DNA of 64,000 nucleotides, taken from positions 7,443,001 to 7,507,000 of the forward strand of contig NZ_CP025407.1 of assembly GCF_002847285.1 (NCBI RefSeq), read 5' to 3'. Below, piece by piece: positions 8,135-16,999 of this stretch. The notes beneath the pieces are model-generated. The model was not told where the DNA came from, did no database searches, and saw only the letters and a program-made list of their open reading frames with translations. Source of the DNA: Streptomyces sp. CMB-StM0423. Lineage in GTDB: Bacteria; Actinomycetota; Actinomycetes; Streptomycetales; Streptomycetaceae. Within the stretch, counting starts at the first letter, position 1; each line of letters begins with the position of its first letter. The position numbers and the translations under genes are program-made.

Positions 8135-8920
8135 GTGAGCTTGAGGATCGTTGTCTGTGTGAAGTACGTGCCCGACGCCACCGGCGACCGGCACTTCTCC
8201 GATGACCTGACCACCGACCGCGAGGCCGTCGACGGCCTGCTGTCGGAGCTGGACGAGTACGCGGTCGAACAGGCCCTGCAGATCTCCGAGGCCGCCGACG
8301 ACGCGGAGATCACGGTGCTGACCGTGGGCCCCGAGGACGCGCGCGACGCGCTGCGCAAGGGCCTGTCCATGGGTGCCGACAAGGCCGTGCACGTCGAGGA
8401 CGACGAGCTGCACGGTACTGACGTCATGGGCACCTCGCTGGTCCTCGCCAAGGCCGTCGAGCACGTCGGCTACGACCTCGTCGTCTGCGGCATGGCCTCC
8501 ACCGACGGCACCATGGGCGTGCTGCCCGCGATCCTCGCCGAGCGCCTGGGCGTGCCCCAGGTGACCCAGCTCTCCGCCGTCGCCGTCGCCGACGGCAAGG
8601 TCACCGGCCGCCGCGACGGCGACGCCGCCAGCGAGCAGTTGGAGGCGGCGCTGCCGGCCGTCGTGTCCGTGACCGACCAGTCGGGCGAGGCCCGTTACCC
8701 GTCGTTCAAGGGCATCATGGCGGCGAAGAAGAAGCCGGTGGAGACCCTGGACCTGGACGACCTGGGCATCGACGCCGAGGACGTCGGCCTGGCGGGCGCC
8801 TGGACGAAGGTCGAGGACGCCACGAAGCGCCCGGCGCGCACCGCCGGCACGATCGTCAAGGACGAGGGCGAGGGCGGCAAGCAGCTCGCCGAGTTCCTCG
8901 CGGGCCAGAAGTTCATCTGA
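8135..8920 (+). CDS. etfB: Electron transfer flavoprotein subunit beta
   Basis: This is the beta subunit of the ETF heterodimer, which passes electrons from acyl-CoA and other dehydrogenases to the membrane quinone pool. The 261-residue protein begins with the typical IVVCVKYVPD strand and has the DEYAVEQALQI helix. The AMP-binding loop region near residues 120-130 reads CGMASTDGTMGVLPAILAE, and the C terminus contains the recognition-loop-like YPSFKGIMAAKKKP segment. It is followed 59 bp later by etfA in the same direction with its own AGGAGAACG ribosome binding site. A palindrome at 8019 is the likely control site. Confidence 0.95.
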   Translation: MSLRIVVCVKYVPDATGDRHFSDDLTTDREAVDGLLSELDEYAVEQALQISEAADDAEITVLTVGPEDARDALRKGLSMGADKAVHVEDDELHGTDVMGTSLVLAKAVEHVGYDLVVCGMASTDGTMGVLPAILAERLGVPQVTQLSAVAVADGKVTGRRDGDAASEQLEAALPAVVSVTDQSGEARYPSFKGIMAAKKKPVETLDLDDLGIDAEDVGLAGAWTKVEDATKRPARTAGTIVKDEGEGGKQLAEFLAGQKFI

Positions 8921-8979
8921 GGCCCCGCACCCCTTCGCCGTTCCGCCTTCCGCCCTCGTATCGCAGGAGAACGAGATCC

Positions 8980-9942
8980 ATGACTGAAGTCCTCGTCTAC
9001 GTCGACCACGTCGACGGCGCCGTGCGCAAGCCGACGCTGGAACTGCTGACCCTCGCCCGCCGCATCGGCGACCCGGTCGCCGTCCACCTGGGCCCCGGCG
9101 TCGACGCCGCGGCGCCCGTGCTCGCCGAACATGGCGCGGTGCGCGTGCTGACGGCCGACGCCGCCGAGTTCGCCGACTACCTCGTCGTACCGAAGGTCGA
9201 CGCGCTGAAGGCCGCGTACGACGCGGTGCAGCCGGCCGCCGTGCTGCTGCCCTCCTCGGTGGAGTGCAAGGAGATCGGCGCCCGTCTCGCGGTGCGGATC
9301 GGCTCCGGCATCATCACCGACGCCGTGGACGTCGAGGCCGGCGACGACGGCCCGGTCACCACGCAGGCCGTGTTCGCCGCGGCGTTCACCACCCGGTCGC
9401 GCGTCTCGCGCGGCACTCCCGTCATCACCGTCAAGCCCAACTCCGCCGCCCCCGAGACCGCCCCGGTCGAGAGCGCCGTGGAGCAGTTGACGATCGGCTT
9501 CGGCGAGTCCGCGGCCGGCACGAAGGTCGTGGGCCGGACCCCGCGCGAGTCGACGGGCCGCCCCGAGCTGACCGAGGCGGCGATCGTCGTCTCCGGCGGC
9601 CGTGGCGTCAACGGCGCGGAGAACTTCCGCATCATCGAGGAGCTGGCCGACTCCCTCGGCGCGGCCGTCGGCGCCTCCCGGGCGGCGGTGGACGCGGGCT
9701 GGTACCCGCACTCGCACCAGGTCGGCCAGACCGGCAAGACCGTCTCGCCGCAGCTCTACATCGCGGCCGGCATCTCCGGCGCGATCCAGCACCGGGCCGG
9801 CATGCAGACGTCGAAGACGATCGTGGCCGTGAACAAGGACAACGAGGCGCCGATCTTCGACCTCGTCGACTACGGCGTCGTCGGCGACCTGTTCGCGGTC
9901 GTCCCGCAGCTCACCGGGGAGGTCAAGGCCCGCAAGGGCTGA
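8980..9942 (+). CDS. etfA: Electron transfer flavoprotein subunit alpha
   Basis: This is the FAD-binding alpha subunit of ETF, 320 residues, partner of the etfB product. The C-terminal FAD domain is clear: SGGRGVNGAENF near residue 206, GASRAAVDAGW, HQVGQTGKTVSPQLYIA, GISGAIQHRAGM, and VAVNKDNEAPIFDLVDYGVVGD. No FixX or ETF:quinone oxidoreductase gene is visible in the window. Transcription should end at the perfect hairpin 49 bp downstream. Confidence 0.95.
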   Translation: MTEVLVYVDHVDGAVRKPTLELLTLARRIGDPVAVHLGPGVDAAAPVLAEHGAVRVLTADAAEFADYLVVPKVDALKAAYDAVQPAAVLLPSSVECKEIGARLAVRIGSGIITDAVDVEAGDDGPVTTQAVFAAAFTTRSRVSRGTPVITVKPNSAAPETAPVESAVEQLTIGFGESAAGTKVVGRTPRESTGRPELTEAAIVVSGGRGVNGAENFRIIEELADSLGAAVGASRAAVDAGWYPHSHQVGQTGKTVSPQLYIAAGISGAIQHRAGMQTSKTIVAVNKDNEAPIFDLVDYGVVGDLFAVVPQLTGEVKARKG

Positions 9943-9990
9943 GCGCGGCGGGCGCGACTCGCCGCGCCCCCGGGTGCTCGCTGCCGTACG

Positions 9991-10022
9991 GAAGGGCCCG
10001 CGGTGTGTGCCGCGGGCCCTTC
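9991..10022 (+). terminator. Terminator after etfA
   Basis: A perfect 13-bp stem (GAAGGGCCCGCGG paired with CCGCGGGCCCTTC) encloses a six-base TGTGTG loop, 49 bp after the etfA stop. There is no long T run after it, which is usual for actinobacterial terminators. Confidence 0.8.
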
Positions 10023-10111
10023 CGCGTGCCCGGAGATGCCGCTGAGTTGCCGCGGAGACACCGCTGTGGCGCATGGGTTGGGGGCGTGTGGCGCGTGGGA
10101 GGATGCGGCGC

Positions 10112-11029
10112 ATGAGCGGGAGCGGTGGTACAAGCCCGTACGCCTGGCTGCCGCGGGGCGCGCGGGAGTGGAGCCCGCCGTACGGCGGGCTGCCGGGCAC
10201 CTGGCCGCGGTTCACGGCGGCGTACGCCCTGCTGGTGCTGCTGCGGATCACCCGGGACGTGCCGGTGCCGTGGCTGCTCGGAGCGGCGGCGGTCGTGGGC
10301 GCGGCGAGCGTGGCGGGGTACTGGCTGCGGCGGCGCGGGTTCCGGCCGCGGGGCGGCAGTTGGGTGGTCGCCGGGGCGGGTGCGGTGTCGCTGGTGGTGC
10401 CGGGCGGTGCGGCGGGGGCCGCGGTGCGTACGACGGTCGCCGGCGGGGGCCGGGTCGTCGGCGGGGCGGAGGCGGCGGCCGCGCTGCGCGGGGCGGTGGC
10501 GCTGCTGCGCGCGGCGGACCGGGACGCGGCGCTGCTGACGGCGGTCACGTCGGGTCCCGAGCGGGACGGCGGGGCGGAGTACGTCGTGTACGACGAGGCA
10601 TCCGCGTTCGTGCTACGGGCCGGCGCTCCCGGCGCACCGCGTGCGGGCCGGCCGGGCGGGAGGCCGGACCGTGGTACGGGCGCCCGGCAGCGGGCGCTCC
10701 TTACGGACGTGGCCGGGGAGTTGGGCGCGGAGGTGCCGCCGGGTGCCGGCTCGGGCTCCCCTGCCGGCGCGGGCGGCGCGAACGGCGCGGGTGGCCCCGG
10801 TGACGTACCGGACGAGCTGGCTCCGGCCGGGCGCGCCGCCGCGGCCCTGGCGGCGACGGCCGCCGCGGCCGCCGGGACCCCGCTGCCGGGCACGGATCCC
10901 GACGTACGCGCCCTGCCCTGGCCGCCGCACCGCGCCGCCGCCGCGACGGCGGACAGCGCGCTGCGCCTGCTGACGTTCGCGGTGCCCGTCGCGCTGTGGC
11001 TCGCCTGGCTCGCGGGCGCCTGGTCCTGA
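10112..11029 (+). CDS. Hypothetical membrane protein
   Basis: I recognise no family in this 305-residue protein. It has one or two hydrophobic helices near residues 30-65 around VPWLLGAAAVVGAASVAGYWL, a middle region with no motif, a low-complexity Gly/Ala/Pro stretch near residues 185-245, and a final hydrophobic helix just before the C terminus (LLTFAVPVALWLAWLAGAW). Both ends are therefore probably membrane-anchored with a flexible middle. ATG at 10112 was chosen because GGGAGGA at 10097-10103 lies eight bases upstream. It is separated from etfA by a strong terminator and is convergent with the HxlR gene. Confidence 0.6.
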   Translation: MSGSGGTSPYAWLPRGAREWSPPYGGLPGTWPRFTAAYALLVLLRITRDVPVPWLLGAAAVVGAASVAGYWLRRRGFRPRGGSWVVAGAGAVSLVVPGGAAGAAVRTTVAGGGRVVGGAEAAAALRGAVALLRAADRDAALLTAVTSGPERDGGAEYVVYDEASAFVLRAGAPGAPRAGRPGGRPDRGTGARQRALLTDVAGELGAEVPPGAGSGSPAGAGGANGAGGPGDVPDELAPAGRAAAALAATAAAAAGTPLPGTDPDVRALPWPPHRAAAATADSALRLLTFAVPVALWLAWLAGAWS

Positions 11030-11057
11030 GGCACCCGGGAACGGTGTCACCCGCACA

Positions 11058-11510
11058 TCACCCGGCGGTGACCTTGCGTACCTCGGTCTCGTCGGGACGC
11101 AGCCGCCGCCCGTCCGCCGACAGCACCTCCAGCCCGCGCAGGCGCCGCCCCTCACGCCGGTCGAGCAGCTCCGAGTGCGGTTCGCCGGGCGCGAAGGCGT
11201 TCTCCTCGCCCCACTGCCGCAGCGCCACGATGACGGGGAAGAGCGCCTCGCCCTTCGGCGTCAGCACGTACTCGCGGTAGGCGCTGCCGTCCGAGGCGGG
11301 GACGGAGGCGAGGACACCGCCGTCGACGAGGGTGCGCAGCCGCGCGGTGAGGATGTTCTTCGCCACCCCGAGGCTGCGCTGGAACTCCCCGAACCGCCTG
11401 CTGCCGTCGAAGGCGTCCCGCACGATCAGCAGCGACCACCAGTCGCCGATCGCGTCCACCGACCGGGCGACGGGGCATTCGCTGTCGTCGAAGCGCGTCC
11501 TGGCCACCAT
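11058..11510 (-). CDS. HxlR-family winged-helix regulator
   Basis: This is a 150-residue MarR-like winged helix protein of the HxlR group. The family start is clear: a Cys at residue 12 (DSECPVARSVDAIGDWWSLLIVRDAF), then RRFGEFQRSLGVAKNILTARLRTL as the recognition-helix region, and REYVLTPKGEAL in the wing. Cys12 suggests thiol or aldehyde sensing, as in other HxlR proteins. The start at 11510 follows GAGGAG at a good distance, and the longer frame to 11549 lacks support. It diverges from an MFS gene with an inverted repeat in between, so it probably represses that transporter and itself. Confidence 0.85.
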   Translation of the reverse strand: MVARTRFDDSECPVARSVDAIGDWWSLLIVRDAFDGSRRFGEFQRSLGVAKNILTARLRTLVDGGVLASVPASDGSAYREYVLTPKGEALFPVIVALRQWGEENAFAPGEPHSELLDRREGRRLRGLEVLSADGRRLRPDETEVRKVTAG

Positions 11511-11540
11511 GGCGGTCTCCTCTGGAAGTCGGTTGCAACA

Positions 11541-11575
11541 TGCTACCAAGCCGGGCTACCGTCTCGCTGGTAGCA
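11541..11575. promoter_or_regulatory. Inverted repeat between HxlR and MFS genes
   Basis: TGCTACCA at 11541-11548 and TGGTAGCA at 11568-11575 form a perfect 8-bp inverted repeat with a 19-bp spacer in the 93-bp divergent region. The two arms sit about two and a half helical turns apart. This is the likely HxlR dimer-pair operator. Confidence 0.5.
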
Positions 11576-11603
11576 AGATGAAACCAAGTCGAGGGGAGTG
11601 CCC

Positions 11604-12841
11604 ATGCCCGGCAGTGCCGACGCCGCGACCCGGCAGGTCGAAGCGCGTAGCGAGGAGAAACCCGCCCTGTCCCGCGGCGTCGTCATGCTGTTCGCCGTCG
11701 CCTGCGGCGCCGCGGTGGCCAACGTCTACTTCTCCCAGCCGCTCCTGGTGGCCATGGGCGACGACCTCGCCATGAACCCGGCGCTCGTCGGCGGCATCGT
11801 CACCCTCACGCACGTCGGATACGGACTCGGGCTCTTCCTCCTCGTACCGCTGGGCGACATGGCCGACCGCAGACGGCTCGTCGTGGCCCAGTTGCTGCTG
11901 CTGGTGGCGGCGCTGGCCGTGGTGGCCGCCGCGCCCACGGCGGCGGTGCTGCTCGCGGGGATGGCCGCGATGGGGCTGCTCGCGGTCGTCGCGCAGACGC
12001 TGGTGGCCTTCGCCGCGTCGCTCGCCCCGCCCGCCGCGCGCGGCCGGGTCGTCGGGCTGGTCACCGGCGGCGTGGTCATCGGCATCCTGCTCGCCCGTAC
12101 CGTCTCCGGCGTCCTGGCCGACCTCGCAGGCTGGCGCTCCGTCTACCTCGCCTCCGCCGCGCTCACCGCCCTGCTCGCCCTCGTCCTGCACCGCGTGCTG
12201 CCGCGGCACGGCGGCACGCCGCCCGCGAGCCTGCGCTACGGGCAACTCCTGTGCTCCACCGTGACCTTGTTCGTACGGGAACCGCTGCTGCGGCTCCGGG
12301 TGCTCTTCGGGCTCCTGGTCTTCGCCTCGTTCAGCACCCTGTGGAGCAGCGTCGCGCTGCCGCTCAGCGAGGAGCCGTACTCCTGGTCGCACAGCGCCAT
12401 CGGGATGCTGGGCCTGATCGGCGTCGTCGGCGCCCTGGCCGCGTCCGCGGCGGGCCGCCTGAACGACCGCGGGCTCTCCGGGCGGACCACGGGCATGCCC
12501 TGGCGCTGCTCGCCGCCTCGTGGCTGCCGCTGGCCTTCACGCGCAGCTCGCTGTGGGCGCTGGTCGCCGGGGTGATCCTGCTCGACCTCGCCGTGCAGGC
12601 GGTCCACGTCACCAACCAGACTCTGATCTACGCGCTGCGCCCCGCTGCCGGCAGCCGCCTCATCGGCGGCTACATGGTCTTCTACTCGGTCGGCAGCGCC
12701 ACCGGCGCCATCGCCGCGACCTCGCTCTACGCGGCGGCCGGATGGGGTGCCGTCTGCGCGCTGGGCGCCGGGTTCAGCGGGCTGGGGTTCGTGCTGTGGG
12801 TGGCGACCCGGCGGGGTGCGGCGGTGGCACGCGGGGTGTGA
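11604..12841 (+). pseudogene. MFS transporter with a single-base frame break
   Basis: This is a drug/metabolite:H+ antiporter-type MFS gene. The first frame runs from ATG at 11604 (GAGGGGAG just upstream) with helices from ALSRGVVMLFAVACGAAVANVYFSQPLL to the loop GLSGRTTG, then turns to nonsense. The family sequence resumes at once in another frame, HALALLAASWLPLAF through LYAAAGWGAVCAL, and ends at 12841. Adding one G in CATGCC near 12495 would give TTGMALALLAASW and restore an intact transporter of about 413 residues. Either the gene is freshly inactivated or this is a sequence error. The regulator is the divergent HxlR protein. Confidence 0.8.
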
Positions 12842-12884
12842 GCGTTGTCCGTTGACGGTTCGCGGACGCCCGGCTACGTTCGCT

Positions 12885-12901
12885 TTCAACGTTTTGTTGA
12901 A
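12885..12901. promoter_or_regulatory. Palindrome upstream of the DUF6986 gene
   Basis: TTCAAC-GTTTT-GTTGAA is a perfect 6-bp inverted repeat (17 bp in all) lying 15 bp ahead of the start codon. It resembles IclR- or LacI-type operators and would overlap the promoter or transcript start, so it suits a repressor. The regulator is not evident. Confidence 0.45.
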
Positions 12902-12915
12902 CACCGGGAGGGTGC

Positions 12916-14217
12916 ATGGTGGCGCAGGACGACTCCGCCGCGACATCGATCGGCGCCCCCGTACGGGCCCGGATCGCCGCCGCCCTCGCCCCCGTCGACG
13001 CCGAACTCGCCCGCCGGTACCCCGGCGACCCCGGCACCCGCCAGCCCGTGCACACCGTCTACGTCCCCGCCGACGCCTTCGGCGCCCGTACCGTACGGGA
13101 GTGGGGCCGCCGGGCCCTCGACGCCCTCGACGCGCACGCGCCGGACGCCGGCGTGCTCGCCGCCGCGCTCGGGCTGCCGGCCGGGGCGGCGGCGGAGGTC
13201 TACGACCGGGTGCGCGCGAAGCTCGCGCGCGAGCCGGTCGAGGATCTGCGCGTCGACTTCGAGGACGGCTACGGGCCGCGCCCCGACGACGAGGAGGACG
13301 CCGCCGCGGTGGCCGCCGCCCGGCTCGTCGCGGACGCCGTCGCCGCCGGCGGCGCGCCGCCGTACGCCGGCATCCGCGCCAAGTGCCTGGAGGCCGCCGT
13401 CCGCGACCGCGGCATCCGCACGCTCGACCTCTTCCTCACCGCGCTGCTGCGGGCGGGCGGCGGCACGCTGCCGGACGGGCTGGTGCTGACGCTGCCGAAG
13501 GTCACGTACCCGGAGCAGGTGAGCGCGATGGCGGCGCTGCTGGGGGAATTCGAGCGGGTACACGGCCTCGCGGCCGGGCGGCTCGGCTTCGAGATCCAGA
13601 TCGAGACGACGCAGGCGATCCTCGGCGCGGACGGCCGTGCCACGGTCGCGCGGATGATCGACGCGGCCGGCGGGCGGGCGACGGGGCTGCACTACGGCAC
13701 GTTCGACTACAGCGCGGCGTGCGGGGTGAGCGCGGCGCACCAGTCGATGGACCACCCGGTGGCGGACCACGCGAAGGCCGTGATGCAGGCGGCCGCGGCG
13801 GGCACGGGCGTACGGCTCTCCGACGGCTCGACGAACGTGCTGCCGGTGGGCGGCACGGCGCAGGTGCACGCGGCGTGGCGGCTGCACTACGGCCTGGTGC
13901 GGCGGTCGTTGGCGCGCGCGTACTACCAGGGCTGGGACATGCACCCGGGCCACCTGCCGACGCGGTACGCGGCGGTGTACGCGTTCTACCGCGAGGGCCT
14001 GGACGCGGCGTGCGCCAGGCTGACGGCGTACGCGGGGCGCGCGGGCGGGGCGGGGGCCGGTGCGGTACTCGACGAGCCCGCGACGGCGCGGGCGCTGAGC
14101 GGCTACCTGCTGCGGGGCCTGGACTGCGGGGCGGTGGACGAGGCGGAGGTCACGGACCGAACGGGCCTGGGACGTACGGAACTCGACACGCTGGCGGGCC
14201 GTCGGCCGCGGGGGTGA
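12916..14217 (+). CDS. DUF6986 family aldolase/citrate-lyase-like protein
   Basis: This is a 433-residue protein with the HpcH/HpaI aldolase or citrate-lyase-beta fold, common in Streptomyces as DUF6986. Visible parts are the metal-binding LRVDFEDGYG near residue 115, IRAKCLE with an active-site Arg, LPKVTYPEQV, GFEIQIETTQAIL with a metal-ligand Glu, and HYGTFDYSAACGV. The fold cleaves or forms carbon-carbon bonds next to a carboxylate, often via oxaloacetate- or malyl-type substrates. The actual substrate is unknown. A GGGAGG site precedes ATG at 12916. The palindrome just upstream suggests that it is repressed until an inducer appears. Confidence 0.75.
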   Translation: MVAQDDSAATSIGAPVRARIAAALAPVDAELARRYPGDPGTRQPVHTVYVPADAFGARTVREWGRRALDALDAHAPDAGVLAAALGLPAGAAAEVYDRVRAKLAREPVEDLRVDFEDGYGPRPDDEEDAAAVAAARLVADAVAAGGAPPYAGIRAKCLEAAVRDRGIRTLDLFLTALLRAGGGTLPDGLVLTLPKVTYPEQVSAMAALLGEFERVHGLAAGRLGFEIQIETTQAILGADGRATVARMIDAAGGRATGLHYGTFDYSAACGVSAAHQSMDHPVADHAKAVMQAAAAGTGVRLSDGSTNVLPVGGTAQVHAAWRLHYGLVRRSLARAYYQGWDMHPGHLPTRYAAVYAFYREGLDAACARLTAYAGRAGGAGAGAVLDEPATARALSGYLLRGLDCGAVDEAEVTDRTGLGRTELDTLAGRRPRG

Positions 14218-14685
14218 GACGGAGGCGCCGCCGGTGGCCGGGCGAGGCGGGCCCGCGGGACCGGCCGGCTGCCGGACCGGCAGGGGATGCGAGCCGCTTC
14301 GCGGCGAGGACGGAACCTCGTTCCTCCTGCGGCAGTGAGCTGATGAGCTGCAGGAGTTCACGCCGCTCGGCAGCGGAAAGGCGCACCGCATCCATCACGA
14401 GGTCCGGTACCCACCGCTCGGCCGCGGCGTCCAACGGCGCCATATCGTCCGGGACCGCCGGCCCCGCAAGGATGAACAGATCGACGGCATGGAAACCCAC
14501 GGCAGGCGCGATCCGCCGGAGCCGGCCCTCGCCAGGGGCTTCCCCCGCGAGCACCGCCCGGACCTCGTTGCCGTCAATCCGGCGCGACTGGCCAGCTCCT
14601 GCACACCGAGCCCTCCGGCGTCCAGCAACCACGCCGGCATCACGCCGGAACCGGGCTGCCCCGTCGCGCCCGCTGCCTCACTCAT
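14150..14685 (-). pseudogene. Helix-turn-helix regulator with a single-base frame break
   Basis: Two adjacent minus-strand frames together make one HTH protein. The first, from ATG at 14685, reads GVMPAWLLDAGGLGVQELASRAG, the first HTH helices. The second continues DGNEVRAVLAGEAPGEGRLRRIAPAVGFHAVDLFILAG and then a helical DLVMDAVRLSAAERRELLQLI region. One A is missing near 14577: GGATTGAC in place of GGAATTGAC would read AGIDGNEV. The protein resembles small XRE-like regulators of Streptomyces. The 3' end overlaps the DUF6986 gene on the other strand, so the true stop may be earlier than 14150 if further damage exists. Confidence 0.6.
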
Positions 14686-14791
14686 CTGCTGATTGAACAG
14701 GTGCGGAACTGAAGGGATCAAGGCGTCATCGCGTCCGAGGTTCGCGTGGAGTGGTCCCTGCGGGGAGACCTCTGGGGACATCGTCGAGGCG

Positions 14792-15985
14792 TCAAGGCGT
14801 CGGCGTCCCGAGCAGGCCGCGGTGGGCGAGGTTGGCGTACAGGGTGCGGATGCCCGCGTCCCACGGGGGTGCCTGCTCGCTGGTGGTGACCGTGTTGCGC
14901 AGGGTGCCGAGGAGGGGCGTCGAGATCTCCACCAGGTCGCCCTCCCGGTGGGTGAAGCCGCTGCCCGGGGCGCCGCGGTCGGCGGTGGGCGCGAAGAGCG
15001 TGCCGGTGAACAGCACGACGCCGTCCGGGTATTGATGGCGGCGGTTCACGGCCTGGGCGACCAGGGTCTCCAGCGGGCGGCTGATGCGCGCCATGTCGGA
15101 CGAGTCGCGCAGGACGAAGCCGTCCTCACCCCGCACGGACAGGGCGATCGTCGCGTCGCGTACGGAGTCGACGGTGAAGGCGTCGTCGGTGAGGCGGACG
15201 AAGGGGCCGAGGGCGGTGGAGGCGTTGTTGTCCTTCGCCTGGGGCAGCAGCAGGGCGCTGCGGCCCTCGACATCGCGGAGGTTCACGTCGTTGCCGAGGG
15301 TGACGCCCGCGACGCGGCCGTCCGAGGCGACGACGAGGACCAACTCGGGCTCGGGGTTGTTCCATTCGGAAACCTCGGCCACGCCGATCCGAGCCCCGTA
15401 CCCCACCGCGGACAGCACCGGGCCCTTGGTGAAGATCTCCGCGTCCGGCCCGAGGCCGACCTCCAGGTACTGCGACCACAGCCCCTGCTCCCGCAGCCAC
15501 GCCAGCAGCTCGACGGCCTCCGGGCTGCCGGCCCGAACGGTCTCCAGCCGGGTGCCCAGCCGCGCGCCGATCCGCGCCCGGATCTCGTCCGCCGCGGCGG
15601 CGACGCCGCCCGCGCGCTCCTCGATGACCCGCTCCATCATGCTGTCCGCGAACGTCACCCCGGCGGCCTTGAGCACCTGCAGATCCACCGGCGCCAGCAG
15701 CCGCGCCCGCCCCGCGTCCCCGGCGGCCGTGGCCGCCAGCACTTCGCCCAGCGGCCAGCTCCGCCCACCCGCCGCCCCGCGGACGCGCCCGGCGGCGTCG
15801 GGGTGCTCCAGCAGATCCGAGACGGTCGGCCCGAGGGCGGTGACGTCGAGGAGGGCGTCGCCGCGGACGGTGACCAGACTCGGGCCGCCGTCGGCGGGGT
15901 CGAGCAGGCGCCCGACCAGCAGGGCGGCGTCCGCGTCGGCGGGCAGGACGTCGGCGGGAGCGGAGGGGATGTCACGGGTGGCCAT
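14792..15985 (-). CDS. Fumarylacetoacetate hydrolase family protein
   Basis: This is a 397-residue enzyme of the FAH superfamily, which uses a bound Mg or Ca to hydrolyse or dehydrate beta-keto or sugar acids. The C-terminal catalytic domain shows EVSEWNNPEPELVLVV, with the acidic metal ligands, then VTLGNDVNLRDVEG, a QAKDNNASTALGPF segment, and FTGTLFAPTADRG. An N-terminal domain of about 110 residues precedes it. The layout is close to proteins in sugar-acid pathways (2-keto-3-deoxy acid dehydratase type), which would fit the nearby carbohydrate genes. The exact substrate is unknown. ATG at 15985 gives the MATRDIPSAP start; an upstream in-frame start at 16054 is less likely. Confidence 0.8.
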   Translation of the reverse strand: MATRDIPSAPADVLPADADAALLVGRLLDPADGGPSLVTVRGDALLDVTALGPTVSDLLEHPDAAGRVRGAAGGRSWPLGEVLAATAAGDAGRARLLAPVDLQVLKAAGVTFADSMMERVIEERAGGVAAAADEIRARIGARLGTRLETVRAGSPEAVELLAWLREQGLWSQYLEVGLGPDAEIFTKGPVLSAVGYGARIGVAEVSEWNNPEPELVLVVASDGRVAGVTLGNDVNLRDVEGRSALLLPQAKDNNASTALGPFVRLTDDAFTVDSVRDATIALSVRGEDGFVLRDSSDMARISRPLETLVAQAVNRRHQYPDGVVLFTGTLFAPTADRGAPGSGFTHREGDLVEISTPLLGTLRNTVTTSEQAPPWDAGIRTLYANLAHRGLLGTPTP

Positions 15986-16152
15986 GGGGTTCCGGCCTTT
16001 CTGTGCGCGTGGCGGCGGTGCTCGTACGGACTTCGCATGATGATCGGAACACACCCGCCGGGGAAAGGGGAGCCCCCGGTGGCCTGCCCGCCGTTGCGGA
16101 CTTGAGGAGCCCTGCCAGGTGGTCCGCGACGTCCGGGTTGACGGGCGCGGCG

Positions 16153-16999
16153 TCAGCCGACCACCTGGACGCCGGGGATGTCCAGCCGAGTGATGGGTGT
16201 GCCGTCCGGGGTGTGGCGGCCCTCGAAGATCACCCGTTCAAGGTTCCCGAACCTTGAGAAGGCGCACCGGTCGGCCGAGAACACACATCGGTAAAGCTGC
16301 AGATGCCTCAGCGCAGGTGGGCCTCCTCGCACCTTCGCAAGCCACGCGCTCACGTTGCCGCCGACCAGGGTCAGGTTCGTCAGGCCGGTCAAGCCGTCAA
16401 GCTCTCGCAGCGGATGGACCGCTCCGGAGTGCCCGTAGTGCAGCGTCAGACCCGGCAAGCCGGTGAGGCCGGACAGCAGGCTCAGATCGGAGCTCTCGTC
16501 CACTCGGTGCAGGCCGAGGAAATCCAGCCTCGACAGCAACTCCGAGTCCTTCAGGTCGGTGGCCTCGGAACCTCGGAGGGTGAGAGCTTTCAAGCTCGGG
16601 AGTTCTTCCAGCACCTGCAACCCGGTCAACCGCGCCCCGCCGTACAAGTGGACCGCTTCAAGGTCGGGATGCGCTCGGAGCGCAGACAGGTCGCCTTCCG
16701 TCTCCAGGTGGCTCATGACCAGGTGGCGCAGCGGCGGAATGCGTGCGAGGAAGGCGAGGCCGTGTGCACGCGGGCGGACTTCGAGAAGACTCAGCGACCG
16801 CAACCGGTGTACGGCGTTGAGCTGACCGGAGCGGCTGACCCATACGTAACGGCCGGGCAGCGGCAGGCAGTTCAGAACGTGCTCGGCGTAGGCGCGCCAC
16901 CCCGTCGCCGATCCCGGCGGTCCTGACCGGCAGTTCGGCCGCGGCCCGCTCCTCGAAGGGCGGCAGGCTGCGCACGGCACTCGACGCCGCCGGTGCCAT
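16153..16999 (-). pseudogene. Leucine-rich-repeat-like protein with a frame break near its start
   Basis: Most of the gene is a frame of irregular leucine-rich units (RLRSLSLLEV, LRHLVMSHLE, DLEAVHLYGG, SLKALTLRGSE, GLPGLTLHYG, LTNLTLVGG, LRHLQLYRC), ending in an RLDIPGVQVVG tail. Its natural start lies in another frame: MAPAASSAVRSLPPFEERAA from 16999 runs to GIGDG, then WRAYAEHVLNCLPLPGR continues in the frame that ends at 16153. Dropping one C from the C4 run at 16900-16903 joins them. The style recalls the C-terminal sensor part of actinobacterial NACHT/STAND proteins, so this may be a remnant of one or a small free-standing relative. Its codon use is slightly less GC-biased than its neighbours. 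Confidence 0.55.

Noticed and set aside
8695..11034. A 779-codon minus-strand open frame opposite etfBA
   Set aside because: It is Ser/Pro/Arg-rich with no domains and crosses a strong terminator and two certain genes on the other strand.
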